Shown here in pieces: positions 26,277-35,024 of a DNA stretch of 64,000 nt; positions within the stretch are counted from its first letter, which is position 1, and each line of letters begins with the position of its first letter. The stretch spans positions 1 through 64,000 of the forward strand of contig JYOD01000051.1 in assembly GCA_000955785.1 (NCBI GenBank). The letters are read 5' to 3'. This DNA comes from Burkholderiaceae bacterium 16 (GTDB taxonomy: Bacteria; Pseudomonadota; Gammaproteobacteria; Burkholderiales; Burkholderiaceae). Under the pieces are notes generated by a model. That model was not told where the DNA came from, did no database searches, and saw nothing but the letters and a program-made list of their open reading frames with translations. The position numbers were made by a program, and so were the translations under genes.

Positions 26277-27182
26277 ATGCAAAACGCCAATCAACAAATC
26301 ATCCTCATCACCGGCGCCGGCACAGGCATCGGCAAGCTGAGCGCGCAGGCACTGGCTGAAGCGGGCCATATCGTCTACGCGACGATGCGCGATGTGGAGG
26401 GCCGCAACCGCGGCCGTGCGGACGAACTGCGCGCGCTCGCCAAGTCCGGGAACATCCAGTTGCATCCGCTCGAACTCGACGTGTTGTCACAGGAATCCGC
26501 CGACGCCGCAGCCGCGGCGATCGTCCGGGAACAAGGGCGCATCGATGTCGTGATGCAGAATGCGGGGCACCTGGTGGTCGGGCCCGCCGAGGCCTTCACG
26601 CCCGAGGAAATGATGCGCGTGTTCGACGCCAACCTGTTCGGCGCGCAGCGCGTGAACCGCGCCGCCCTGCCCTACATGCGCAAGCAGGAAGCCGGGCTGA
26701 TGCTGTGGATCAGCAGCACCACGACCAAGGGCGCCTTCCCCCCGTTCATGGGGCCTTACGGCGCGGCGAAGGCAGCCATGGATTCGCTGGCCGTCACGCT
26801 GGCCTATGAGATCGCGCGCTTTGGCATCGAGACCTCGATCGTGGTGCCTGGCGCGTTCACCCGCGGCACCGCGCACTTCCCCAGCGCGGGCAAGCCCGCC
26901 GATACGGCCACGGCCGCCGCCTATAGCCGCTATGACGGCGTGATGGACCAGATTGGCGAACGCCTGAGCGCACTCACTCCCGACGACGCCGACCCGAAGG
27001 CCGTGGCCGATGACATCGTGCGGATCGTGGGCATGGCCGCCGGCACGCGCCCGATGCGTTCGGTGATCGATTTTGTCGGCGATGGCGCGCGGGAAGTGCT
27101 GGAAGTCTCCGAGCGCGTGCGGACCGAGTTTGCGAAGCGGATCGGCATGGAGGACTTGCTGCAAGCCACGGTCTCCCGCTGA
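26277..27182 (+). CDS. SDR-family oxidoreductase
   Basis: 301 residues. Cofactor motif TGAGTGIG near residue 12, QNAGH in place of the usual NNAG, catalytic Ser in LWISST and the YGAAK pair. The C-terminal extension (DADPKAVADDIVRIVG and on) is typical of the longer SDRs that act on retinol-, ketone- or steroid-like substrates. RBS AAGGGGAA precedes the ATG. It is the second gene after the divergent LysR regulator, so both SDRs probably respond to the same inducer. Confidence 0.85.
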   Translation: MQNANQQIILITGAGTGIGKLSAQALAEAGHIVYATMRDVEGRNRGRADELRALAKSGNIQLHPLELDVLSQESADAAAAAIVREQGRIDVVMQNAGHLVVGPAEAFTPEEMMRVFDANLFGAQRVNRAALPYMRKQEAGLMLWISSTTTKGAFPPFMGPYGAAKAAMDSLAVTLAYEIARFGIETSIVVPGAFTRGTAHFPSAGKPADTATAAAYSRYDGVMDQIGERLSALTPDDADPKAVADDIVRIVGMAAGTRPMRSVIDFVGDGAREVLEVSERVRTEFAKRIGMEDLLQATVSR

Positions 27183-27210
27183 GCCATTCCCCGCCAACCG
27201 AAAAGCCGGC

Positions 27211-27231
27211 CCGGGCCGTACCCCGGCCCGG
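27211..27231. terminator. GC-rich hairpin after the SDR pair
   Basis: CCGGGCCG (27211-27218), loop TACCC and CGGCCCGG (27224-27231) form a perfect 8-bp stem 29 nt after the SDR stop. AAAA lies on its 5' side, so a T-run would follow only on the minus strand. It may mark the end of the SDR message on the plus strand through stability alone. Confidence 0.45.
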
Positions 27232-27251
27232 ACCCACCGTCAGGAACGGCG

Positions 27252-27833
27252 ATGAAACGATGGATTCCACTCGCATTCGCCGCGCTACTGCCGGCTCTGC
27301 TCGCATCCTGCGAAGCCCGCCCGATCAGGCAATGCGATACCGCTATCACCCGGGGCAAACCCATGAAAGCGTCGACGACCTACCTCTACCTGCTGCGGAA
27401 GACGCCGTTCTTCACCAGCCTGACAACCGCGCAACTGCGCTGGACCATCGACCATTCGCGCGAGTGGGAGGCGGAACCCGGCACCGTGATCACGCAGTGC
27501 GCGGACGCAGGCGACAGCGCCGCCGACGTCTGGGTGCTGCTGGACGGCGGCTGGCAGCTCGAACACGGCGGCCAGGCCTACCCGTCCGGCCATGCCGACC
27601 CCGGCAAGTGGTTCGGCGCGCGCCAGGCCACCGGCACCTGCCGCCTGGTCGCGCACGAGCATAGCTATGTGATGCAGATCGCTCGGGCGGATTTCGACGC
27701 GATGCTGGCCCAGGGCTTTGCCTTCGGCAAGCATATGGACGCCGGCTACCGCTACTACGGAGTAATTTTTGGGAGCATGCCGGCAAGCACGGCGGGCAGC
27801 CGGGAAGGACGGCGTCCGCAAGCCCCGCCCTAG
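27252..27833 (+). CDS. Putative lipoprotein with a cyclic-nucleotide-binding-like domain
   Basis: 193 residues. With the ATG at 27252 (AGGAACGG upstream) the N-terminus is MKRWIPLAFAALLPALLASC, a textbook lipoprotein signal with lipobox LASC. From residue 42 the sequence follows the cNMP-binding domain pattern: LLRKTPFFTSLTTAQLRWTI, then EAEPGTVITQCADAGDSAAD and VWVLLDGGWQLEHGG. The usual phosphate-binding cassette (RxA) is not clear. If translated from the internal ATG at 27363, the protein would instead be cytoplasmic. The RBS favours the longer form. Role unknown. Confidence 0.6.
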   Translation: MKRWIPLAFAALLPALLASCEARPIRQCDTAITRGKPMKASTTYLYLLRKTPFFTSLTTAQLRWTIDHSREWEAEPGTVITQCADAGDSAADVWVLLDGGWQLEHGGQAYPSGHADPGKWFGARQATGTCRLVAHEHSYVMQIARADFDAMLAQGFAFGKHMDAGYRYYGVIFGSMPASTAGSREGRRPQAPP

Positions 27834-27938
27834 CCTGCCAATTCCGCGCTGCGTCACACGCGGCACGCGCAAATGCCCCGGCCGCTGCCTACAATGAAAA
27901 CAATAAGAACAAAGACGGCGACCAGCGGGCAATCCATC

Positions 27939-28781
27939 ATGACCTTCCATCTGGCTTCGAAGCCATTCCCCGCTGCGGCGGCAGGCCAGGCATTGCCCGG
28001 CGCGCACGGCGCGCGCATGCGGGCTGGCCTGCTGGCGTGCGGCTTGTTGCTGGTGCCTGCCGCGCCCGCCCTGGCGCAGGTATCCGCCGCATCTGCCACA
28101 TCCGCGCCAGCGGCAGCCACGGCCGCCGGCGCCGCCTTCTCCGCCGGCACGCCCGGCGGCCCGCTACCGGCCGGCTGGAAGAACCTGCCGGTCGCGCATG
28201 GCAAGGCGCTGACCCGTTACAGCCTCGTAACAGACGACAGCGGCACGGTGCTGCAGGCCGATGCCGCCGCCTCCGCCTCCGCGCTGATGCACAAGGGCAA
28301 CGTCGACCTGGCAGAAACGCCGCAGCTGACCTGGCGCTGGAAAATAGACCGGCCGATCGACGATGCCGACAACAGCGTCGCGTCGAAAGAGGACGCGCCT
28401 GCGCGCCTGGTATTCATGTTCGAAGGAGACAAAAGCAAGCTGTCGCTGGGCGACCGTGCCGCCATCCAGCTTGCCAAGACGCTGGCGGGCGAGGAACTGC
28501 CCTATGCCACGCTGATGTACGTCTGGTCCAATACCGCGCCGGTCGGCTCGGTCATCGACAATCCCCACACCTCGCGGGTCAAGATGATCGTGGTCTCGGG
28601 CAGCGCCGACGGCACCGGCAAGTGGCTGGCGCTGAGCCGCAACGTGGCGCAAGACTTCGAGCAGGCCTTCCACGAGAAGCCGGGCAAGGTGAGCGCCTAT
28701 GGATTGCTTACCGATACGGACAACACCAGGGCGAGCGCGCGCGCCTGGTATGGGGATATTCGGTTCGGGCCGACGAAGTAG
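27939..28781 (+). CDS. DUF3047-family exported protein
   Basis: 280 residues from the ATG at 27939; an internal ATG at 28017 would start exactly at the signal peptide (MRAGLLACGLLLVPAAPALA). An Ala/Thr-rich linker precedes the conserved body: LPAGWKNLPVAHGKALTRYS, LTWRWKIDRPIDDADNS, VFMFEGDKSKLSL and YATLMYVWSN. DUF3047 proteins are periplasmic or secreted with a jelly-roll-like pattern and no known activity. No obvious operon partner; convergent with pcaD. Confidence 0.75.
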   Translation: MTFHLASKPFPAAAAGQALPGAHGARMRAGLLACGLLLVPAAPALAQVSAASATSAPAAATAAGAAFSAGTPGGPLPAGWKNLPVAHGKALTRYSLVTDDSGTVLQADAAASASALMHKGNVDLAETPQLTWRWKIDRPIDDADNSVASKEDAPARLVFMFEGDKSKLSLGDRAAIQLAKTLAGEELPYATLMYVWSNTAPVGSVIDNPHTSRVKMIVVSGSADGTGKWLALSRNVAQDFEQAFHEKPGKVSAYGLLTDTDNTRASARAWYGDIRFGPTK

Positions 28782-28837
28782 CGGGGGCGAGGCGCGGTGG
28801 GGCAATACCGCCCGGGCCTTGTCCGCGCATCGAGTTG

Positions 28838-29641
28838 TCAGAAGCCGGTTACAACTCCGGCTCCCAGGAACCCACACACCGCCTCGGCAAACTCCCGCGG
28901 TTGCTCCCAGTTCGACAAATGGGCCCCGCCCAGCTCCACATAGCGCGCACCGGCGATCCCCGCGGCCACCTCGCGGCCTTGCGCCGGCGTGGTCGCCAGG
29001 TCGTGCGTGCCGGCGACCACCAGCACCGGGCTGGCGATGCGCGATAGCAGCGGGCGCAGGTCGGCATCGCGCACGGCGGCGCAATTGGCCGTATAGCCTT
29101 CGGGTGAGGCGTCCAGCAGCATCTGCCGCACCGGGGCGATGCGCTCTGCGTTGCCGGCCAGCCAGCCGGCGCTGAACCAGCGCGCCAGCACGGCGTCGAC
29201 GATGGCGGCCATGCCTTGGGCGCGTACCGTCTGGATACGGGTGTCCCAGCCGCTGGCCGGCCCGATCAGGGCGGCGGTGTTGGCCAGCACGAAGCGCCCG
29301 AAGCGCTCCGGGTGGCTGGCCGCCAGCCACATGCCGGTCATGCCGCCCATCGACAGCCCGCAAAAGTGGGCGCGTTCGATGCCGGCGTGATCCATGATCG
29401 CCAGCACGTCCTGCCCAAGTTCGGCAAACCCGAACGGCCCGGCCGGGGCCGGCAGGCCGGAACCGCCGTGGCCGCGCGTGTCGTAGCGCAACACGCGGAA
29501 GCGGGACAACAGGCTGTCCATCTGCGGCGCCCACATCTGCAGGTCGGTGCCGAGCGAGTTGGACATGACCAGAACGGGCGCGTCCGGCGCCCCCTCGATC
29601 TGGTAGTGCAGCGCGATGCCTTGGTTGAATGCGGTGGTCAT
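28838..29641 (-). CDS. pcaD: 3-oxoadipate enol-lactonase
   Basis: 267-residue alpha/beta hydrolase. VLVMSNSLGTDLQMW (oxyanion loop), FCGLSMGGMTGMWLA (Ser nucleophile in G-L-S-M-G), VVAGTHDLATTP (acid) and GGAHLSNWEQP (His) match 3-oxoadipate enol-lactonase, which opens the lactone made by CatC to 3-oxoadipate. It is 7 bp after the bug gene and the last gene of catB-catC-bug-pcaD; the name catD is equally used in this context. Confidence 0.9.
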   Translation of the reverse strand: MTTAFNQGIALHYQIEGAPDAPVLVMSNSLGTDLQMWAPQMDSLLSRFRVLRYDTRGHGGSGLPAPAGPFGFAELGQDVLAIMDHAGIERAHFCGLSMGGMTGMWLAASHPERFGRFVLANTAALIGPASGWDTRIQTVRAQGMAAIVDAVLARWFSAGWLAGNAERIAPVRQMLLDASPEGYTANCAAVRDADLRPLLSRIASPVLVVAGTHDLATTPAQGREVAAGIAGARYVELGGAHLSNWEQPREFAEAVCGFLGAGVVTGF

Positions 29642-29648
29642 GACGATC

Positions 29649-30632
29649 TCAGTCTGCGCGGATGCCGCGTTCGCGGATCAGCTTGCCCCATTTGTCGGTT
29701 TCAGCGGCGAGGTGCTTGCCCAGTTGCACAGGCGTGCTGCCGATCGGCTCGGCGCCGATGCCAGCCAGGCGGGTACGCACCGACGGCTTGGCCAACGCGT
29801 CCACCATCGCCTGGTTCAGCCGCGCGACCACGGCGGGCGGCGTCTTGGCCGGCACGAAGGCGGCGAACCACGGCGACAGGTCATAGCCCTTTACGCCGGC
29901 TTCGGCCAGGGTCGGCACGTTCGGCAGCGTCGACGAGCGCTTGGCGGTGGTCACGGCGATCGGCGTGAGCTTGCCGGAATCGATATGCGGCTTGGCCGAG
30001 GTGATGCTGTCGAACATGTAGTCGACCTGGCCGCCCAGCAGATCCGTCATGGCCGGGCCGCTGCCCTTGTAAGGCACATGCAGCATCTTGACCCCGGTCA
30101 GCGAGGTAAACAACTCGCCGGCAAGGTGGATCGAGGTGCCGTTGCCGGCCGAGGCATAGGTGTACTTGTCCGGCGTGGCGCGCGCGGCTGCGATCAGGTC
30201 GGGCACCGTGGCAGGCAGCTTCTTGGCCCTGCTGGTGACCAGCACATTGGGCACCACCGCCAGCAGCGACACCGGCGCGAAGTCCTTCACCGGGTCATAG
30301 TTCAGCCGGCCGTACAGGGCGGGGTTCACCGCCATGCCGTTGGCCACGATGATCAGCGTGTAGCCATCCGCGGGCGACCGCGCCACCAGCTCGGCGCCGA
30401 TATTGCCGCCTGCGCCGGGGCGGTTTTCCACCACGATGGCCTGCCCCATCGACTTCGACATTTCCTCGCCCAGCGTGCGGGCGATATTGTCCATGGCGCC
30501 GCCGGCGGGGAATGGCACGACCCAGCGGATCGGGTGATCGGGATAAGCGTCGGCGTGTGCGGACGGCAGCACGGCCAGGGTGGCCAGCGCGCAGGCGCAG
30601 GCGGCCCAGGCGCGCACGAAAGGCAAGCGCAT
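29649..30632 (-). CDS. Bug-family tripartite tricarboxylate transporter receptor in the cat operon
   Basis: 327 residues from the ATG at 30632. Signal peptide MRLPFVRAWAACACALATLA with cleavage after AHA, then PIRWVVPFPAGGAMDN, VVENRPGAGGNIGAELVA and VPYKGSGPAMTDLLGG, the standard Bug signatures. It sits between catC and pcaD (73 and 7 bp gaps), so it is cotranscribed with muconate-pathway enzymes. The ligand could be muconate, a lactone or an aromatic acid; family membership does not decide. No TctAB genes are near. Confidence 0.9.
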   Translation of the reverse strand: MRLPFVRAWAACACALATLAVLPSAHADAYPDHPIRWVVPFPAGGAMDNIARTLGEEMSKSMGQAIVVENRPGAGGNIGAELVARSPADGYTLIIVANGMAVNPALYGRLNYDPVKDFAPVSLLAVVPNVLVTSRAKKLPATVPDLIAAARATPDKYTYASAGNGTSIHLAGELFTSLTGVKMLHVPYKGSGPAMTDLLGGQVDYMFDSITSAKPHIDSGKLTPIAVTTAKRSSTLPNVPTLAEAGVKGYDLSPWFAAFVPAKTPPAVVARLNQAMVDALAKPSVRTRLAGIGAEPIGSTPVQLGKHLAAETDKWGKLIRERGIRAD

Positions 30633-30705
30633 CAAAGTCTCCTCCAGTTGGATTCGGAGTTGGAGTTGGGTCGCGGCCATCGCGGGCCGCGGCGGTATTA
30701 CTTGA

Positions 30706-30984
30706 TTACTTGATCGACGACGGGTGCCGCGCCAGCGGCGTGACATGGATCTCCATGTACGGGAACAGCGGCAGGCCGGACAACATCGTGTGCAGCTCGT
30801 CGTTGGACTCGGCATCGAAGATGCTGTAGTTGGCGTACTCGCCCACCACGCGCCAGATATGCGGCCATTTGCCCTGGCGCTGCAGGTCCTGCGAGTACGC
30901 CTTCTCGCGCGCCTTGATCTCGTCCGCCTGCGTGGCAGGCATTTCGGCCGGTATCTTTACGTCCATTCTCACCAGAAACAGCAT
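30706..30984 (-). CDS. catC: Muconolactone delta-isomerase
   Basis: 92 residues, the standard CatC length. MLFLVRMDVKIPAEMP, EKAYSQDLQRQGKWPHIWRVVGEY (with the Gly-Lys-Trp-x-x-x-W-R segment) and LFPYMEIHVTPLARHPSSI are diagnostic. Converts muconolactone to 3-oxoadipate enol-lactone. It follows catB by 50 bp and precedes a Bug receptor. Confidence 0.95.
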   Translation of the reverse strand: MLFLVRMDVKIPAEMPATQADEIKAREKAYSQDLQRQGKWPHIWRVVGEYANYSIFDAESNDELHTMLSGLPLFPYMEIHVTPLARHPSSIK

Positions 30985-31034
30985 GCTTTTATTCCTTGGG
31001 TCTGTGTTTGCTCATGGGTGGCGGCAGGTGCGCC

Positions 31035-32156
31035 TCAGGCGGCACGGCGGTAATGCGCCAGCTTATCCTCGTCCAGCGTCAGGCCCAGCCCCGGCCCCAC
31101 CGGCAGGTGCAAGGCAAAGTCGCGGTACTCGGGACGCGCCGTCACCACATCATCCTTGAGCAGGAGCGGGCCGAACAGCTCGGTGCCCCAGGCCAGCCGC
31201 GGCAGCGTGGAAAAACCGTGGGCGGCGGCGATGGTGCCTACGCTGCCCTCCAGCATGGTGCCGCCATAAAGCGCGATGCCGGCGGCGTCGCCAACCGCCG
31301 CGGTGCGCAGCATCTCGAAGATGCCGCCCGACTTGGAGATCTTCAGCGCGAACACGTCCGCACCGGCGATACGCGCCAGTTCCATCGCATCCTCGGGGCC
31401 GCACACGGACTCGTCGGCCATCACCGGCACCACGAAGCGCGCCGCCAGCCGGGCCAGCGCGCCCCGCTGCTCGCGCGGCACCGGCTGCTCGACCAGGTCG
31501 ATGCCGGCGGCTTCCAGCATGGCGATGCCGGTGGCGGCGTCGGCCTCGTTCCAGGCCTGGTTGACATCCACCGTAACGCGGGCGCGGTCGCCCAGCGCAC
31601 GCTTGATGGCCGACACATGGGCCACGTCGTCGCGCACGGAGCGGCGGCCGATCTTGAGCTTGAAGGTGTTATGGCGGCGGACCTCGAGCAGCGACTCGGC
31701 CTCTTCGATGTCGCGGCCGGTATCGCCGCTGGCCAGGGTCCACAGGCAGGCCAGGTTCGGCCGCACCGCGCCGCCCAGCAGTTCGGACAGCGGCAGGCCC
31801 AGGCGCTTGCCCTGCGCGTCGAGCAGCGCGGACTCCAGCGCCGACTTGGCAAAGCGGTTGCCGCGCGCCACCGCAGCCAGGCGCTGCATGGCGGCGTGGA
31901 TATTGGACGCATCGAGGCCGGCCAGCGCGGGCGCCAGGTAGGTATCGATGGTCAGCTTGATGCCCTCAGGGCTTTCGTCGCCGTAGCTCAGGCCGCCGAT
32001 GGTGGTGGCTTCGCCAATGCCCTCGACGCCGTCGCTGCAGCGCAGCCGCACGATCACCAGAGTCTGGCGCTGCATGGTGGTCATGGCGAGCTGGTGCGCC
32101 CGGATAGTGGGCAGGTCGACCAGGATGGCTTCGACGGAGGTGACGGTTGCTTTCAT
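31035..32156 (-). CDS. catB: Muconate cycloisomerase
   Basis: 373 residues from the ATG at 32156. Mandelate racemase/muconate-lactonizing superfamily: FKLKIG (the K-x-K acid/base lysines near residues 165-169), DVNQAW, EQPVP and ADESVCGP (metal ligands Asp, Glu, Asp), and ALKISKSGG. The N-terminal HQLAMTTMQRQ substrate-lid segment is that of CatB rather than other subgroups. Cycloisomerises cis,cis-muconate to muconolactone. First gene of the operon, divergent from catR. Confidence 0.95.
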   Translation of the reverse strand: MKATVTSVEAILVDLPTIRAHQLAMTTMQRQTLVIVRLRCSDGVEGIGEATTIGGLSYGDESPEGIKLTIDTYLAPALAGLDASNIHAAMQRLAAVARGNRFAKSALESALLDAQGKRLGLPLSELLGGAVRPNLACLWTLASGDTGRDIEEAESLLEVRRHNTFKLKIGRRSVRDDVAHVSAIKRALGDRARVTVDVNQAWNEADAATGIAMLEAAGIDLVEQPVPREQRGALARLAARFVVPVMADESVCGPEDAMELARIAGADVFALKISKSGGIFEMLRTAAVGDAAGIALYGGTMLEGSVGTIAAAHGFSTLPRLAWGTELFGPLLLKDDVVTARPEYRDFALHLPVGPGLGLTLDEDKLAHYRRAA

Positions 32157-32243
32157 GCTGTATGTCTGCCAAGTATGGAATACGCTGGGATGCAGTATGT
32201 GGCTTGACATTCAGGGTGTCCAAGACCGAGTATGTCCCGATCA

Positions 32244-32258
32244 ATACCTTTAAAGTAT
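32244..32258. promoter_or_regulatory. CatR/CbnR-type recognition box
   Basis: ATACCTTTAAAGTAT fits ATAC-N7-GTAT, the recognition site described for CbnR/CatR-type LysR regulators, and the general T-N11-A rule. It lies 16 nt before the catR ATG and 88 nt before catB, the usual place for an autoregulated activator. A looser ATAC-N11-GTAT dyad at 32180-32198 lies closer to catB and is a candidate activation site. Confidence 0.75.
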
Positions 32259-32273
32259 GGAGGGGCAGGCACC

Positions 32274-33170
32274 ATGGAGCTTCGTCACCTGCGCTATTTC
32301 CAGGCTGTCGCGGCCGAACTCAACTTCACCCGTGCCGCCGAACGCCTGCATATCGCCCAGCCACCGCTGTCGCGCCAGATCCGCCAGCTGGAGGACGAAA
32401 TCGGCACGGTGCTGCTGGACCGCACCGCGCGCGCCGTGCGGCTGACCGAGGCCGGACGCTTCCTCCTGGAGCAGTCGCTGCAACTGAACCAGCGCATCGA
32501 CGAGATCGTGGAAGGCACGCGGCGCATCGGCCGCAATGAGAAGCGCTGGTTCGGCATCGGGTTCGTGCCGTCGGTGCTGTACGGTTTCCTGCCGGAGCTG
32601 ATCCGCCAGGTGCGCGGCTCCGACGCCGCGCTTGAGGTCGGCCTGTCCGAGCTGACCACGGTGCAGCAGCTGGAAGCGCTCAAGGCCGGCCGCATCGATA
32701 TCGGCTTTGGCCGCATCGTGCTGGACGACCCGGCCATCACCCGCACGGTGGTGATGGCCGAGCCGCTGATGGCCGCCGTGCCCAGCGGCCACGCCGCGCT
32801 GAAGGGTCCGCCCATGACGCCGGCGCAACTGGCGGCGCACCCCTTCGTGCTCTATCCGGCGCGGCCCCGCCCCAGTTACGCCGACCATGTGCTGGCGCTG
32901 TTCCGCACCCAGGGCCTGCAACTGCGCGTGGCCCAGGAAGCCAACGAACTGCAGACCGCCGTCGGCCTCGTGGCTGCAGGGCTCGGGATCTGCCTGGTGC
33001 CGGCATCCGTGCAGCGCCTGCATCGCGACGACGTGGCCTACATGCCGATTGATGCACCCGGCTTTACGTCCCCGGTGATGATGAGCTATCGCAGCGACGA
33101 CCGCTCGGCACTGCTGGCCGAAGTGGTGAAACGGGTGGGCGAGCTGGCGCGCACGCCGCCACGGGACTAA
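32274..33170 (+). CDS. catR: LysR-family activator of the cat operon
   Basis: 298 residues from the ATG at 32274. Winged HTH: MELRHLRYFQAVAAELNFTR, IAQPPLSRQIRQLEDEIGTV, the CatR/BenM/CbnR subgroup pattern. The effector domain includes GFVPSVLYGFLPELI. Members are induced by cis,cis-muconate. Divergent from catB with the recognition box between them; the name rests on family and position. Confidence 0.88.
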   Translation: MELRHLRYFQAVAAELNFTRAAERLHIAQPPLSRQIRQLEDEIGTVLLDRTARAVRLTEAGRFLLEQSLQLNQRIDEIVEGTRRIGRNEKRWFGIGFVPSVLYGFLPELIRQVRGSDAALEVGLSELTTVQQLEALKAGRIDIGFGRIVLDDPAITRTVVMAEPLMAAVPSGHAALKGPPMTPAQLAAHPFVLYPARPRPSYADHVLALFRTQGLQLRVAQEANELQTAVGLVAAGLGICLVPASVQRLHRDDVAYMPIDAPGFTSPVMMSYRSDDRSALLAEVVKRVGELARTPPRD

Positions 33171-33279
33171 TTTCCGCCCCGGCGGCGAGATGAATAACGT
33201 CCGGCACCCCACAAACGGGTGATGCGGGCCGCGCGATCGGTTTGTACAGTGCACGCACAAAAAAAGAGACGGGGAAATC

Positions 33280-33828
33280 GTGCCACCGATGCAATCAGGG
33301 TCACTATCGGGCCATGCCGCCGGGCCACGGCCGGGCGGCCTGTTCATGGCTCTCCTTCAAGCCTGCGGCGACACGCTGCGCAAAGCCTGGGGCGGCACGC
33401 AGGGTGAGGTAGCGCTCACCGCGCGCGAGCCGGGTAGCGCGCCCGGTCAGCCACAAACCAGTGCCTTGCGCCTCCGGCTCAGCTACGCGGATACGCCGCT
33501 GACGCCCGGCGCCACCCGCGTCACCGCCACCGCCGCGGTGCTGCAATGCGACGGCACTGACATTACCGCCAGCGTCGCGCCGTCCGCATGGACCTGGCGC
33601 CAGGCTTCCGGCCTGTCGATGCGGGCCGGCTATGGCGCCGTCTCGGTCGATACCGAGGGCCAGGTACGTTCGGCGAGCGTGTGCCCGCAAGGCCGCAGCT
33701 TGTCGCTCTCCGGCACCAGCCGCTTAGCCTGCCACGATATGGCCTCGGGGGTGGAAGTCAGCGTGCTGCTCGGCAACGGCGAACGCCTGGTCCAGCGTTT
33801 CCAGCCGGGGCTGGCTGGGCTTGAGTAA
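33280..33828 (+). CDS. Hypothetical protein
   Basis: 182 residues with no family I recognise. The first about 20 residues are probably not translated: an ATG at 33346 (MALLQACGDTLRKAWGG) is a reasonable alternative. The middle is Thr/Ala-rich with beta-type alternation (ALRLRLSYADTPLTPGATRV), and there are three Cys. No signal peptide or helix bundle. It lies between catR and a convergent GntR gene. Coding potential rests mainly on codon periodicity. Confidence 0.4.
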   Translation: MPPMQSGSLSGHAAGPRPGGLFMALLQACGDTLRKAWGGTQGEVALTAREPGSAPGQPQTSALRLRLSYADTPLTPGATRVTATAAVLQCDGTDITASVAPSAWTWRQASGLSMRAGYGAVSVDTEGQVRSASVCPQGRSLSLSGTSRLACHDMASGVEVSVLLGNGERLVQRFQPGLAGLE

Positions 33829-33895
33829 GGACTTAAGGACGTGAAGACGGAAGGGTTGGGCAGCGCGGCGCAAGCGTGAGCGTTCCGCCGCGGAA

Positions 33896-34600
33896 TCAGC
33901 CCTTCAGGTACATGTTCAGCCGCTTGGCCGCGTTGCGCAGGTGGGTTTCGGCCGCCTCCGCCGCCCGCTCCGGATCGCCCGCCACGATCGCGTCGTAGAT
34001 GGTCTTGTGCTCGTCCTGCACGGCCTCGACCATGTCCGCGTGATGGCTCTTGGTATTGCTCCTCGCCTGCCGGATCACGCGCCGCGCGCCATGCTCCAGG
34101 TGTTCGCTCAGCGCCTGGAAATGCGGGTTGTGGGTGGCCTCGACAATGGCCTGGTGAAAGGCGAAGTCCTCCTCGTCCCCCAGCCGGTCGTTGGCGATCT
34201 CGTACTCCATGCCGATCAGCGCCCGCCGGATCCGCTTGAGATCTTCCGGCGTGCGGCGCATGGCCGCGAACCTGGTGGCCGCCACTTCAATCGTCACCAG
34301 CAGCTCCATCACCATCGCCAGCGAGTCTTTCTCGTCGATGGCCACATCCTGCATGCGAAACGCCTGCCGCTGGCTGCGCTCGGTCACGAACACGCCGCTG
34401 CCCGCCTTGGGCGCAACCAGACCCTCCGACTTGAGTTGCGACAGCGCTTCACGGACCACCGCGCGGCTGACCGAAAACTGCTCGCATAGCACGCGCTCGC
34501 TGGGCAGGCGGTCGCCCACGGCGAACTCGCCGGTCTGGATCGCCTGGATCAGCCGCCTTGCGATCTCGTCCGGCAGGTGTTTTGGCTCGGGATGGAACAT
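33896..34600 (-). CDS. GntR-family regulator, FadR/FCD subfamily
   Basis: 234 residues from the ATG at 34600. N-terminal winged HTH (LPSERVLCEQFSVSRAVVRE, then GLVAPKAGSGVFV) and a C-terminal all-helical FCD domain with the metal-binding pattern of Asp and His residues (EEDFAFHQAIVEATHN, HADMVEAVQDEHKTIYDAI). FCD regulators usually repress and release DNA on binding a small carboxylate. Divergent from the ABC importer operon, whose upstream region carries two copies of a matching operator. It is the probable local repressor. Confidence 0.88.
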   Translation of the reverse strand: MFHPEPKHLPDEIARRLIQAIQTGEFAVGDRLPSERVLCEQFSVSRAVVREALSQLKSEGLVAPKAGSGVFVTERSQRQAFRMQDVAIDEKDSLAMVMELLVTIEVAATRFAAMRRTPEDLKRIRRALIGMEYEIANDRLGDEEDFAFHQAIVEATHNPHFQALSEHLEHGARRVIRQARSNTKSHHADMVEAVQDEHKTIYDAIVAGDPERAAEAAETHLRNAAKRLNMYLKG

Positions 34601-34935
34601 GGTTCCCTCCGGGCGCTGGGTGGACGGCGGCGCTGCGGCACCGGGCACTGTCTTGTTCACTACTGGCTCCCTGGCGCCAGCCGGCATCTGGCTGGCGCTC
34701 GATCGTAAATTGGTCTTACAGGTCAATGTAGCACGACTCAACTCGTCTGGAACGTGCGGAATGTACCAGCACCAGACCGTAGCAGCGCCTGTTATGTGCC
34801 CGCAAGCCAATCCCTGCAAGGGGAGATGACCCGTACTCCGATGCGTGGATAGCCGTCCAATCCGACCCTCGGTAGAAACCCTCATGGCACGCATGTCGCC
34901 GTTGACGGCTGTCGTTCATCTCCCTATAGTAAACC

Positions 34936-34967
34936 TGTCAGACCACTTTAACCACAGGTCAGACCAC
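34936..34967. promoter_or_regulatory. Tandem GntR/FCD operators
   Basis: GTCAGACCACT occurs twice (34937-34947 and 34958-34968), start to start exactly 21 nt apart, that is two helical turns. The second copy includes GGTCAGACC, a perfect dyad matching the GGTC-N-GACC type of operator used by FadR/FCD regulators. They lie 60-90 nt before the substrate-binding protein gene and on the regulator's side of the gap. Confidence 0.6.
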
Positions 34968-35024
34968 TATGTCGGGCCAGTTTCAGCGCCCGCCAGATGA
35001 TCCCAACAAAGCTAGGAGACACCC

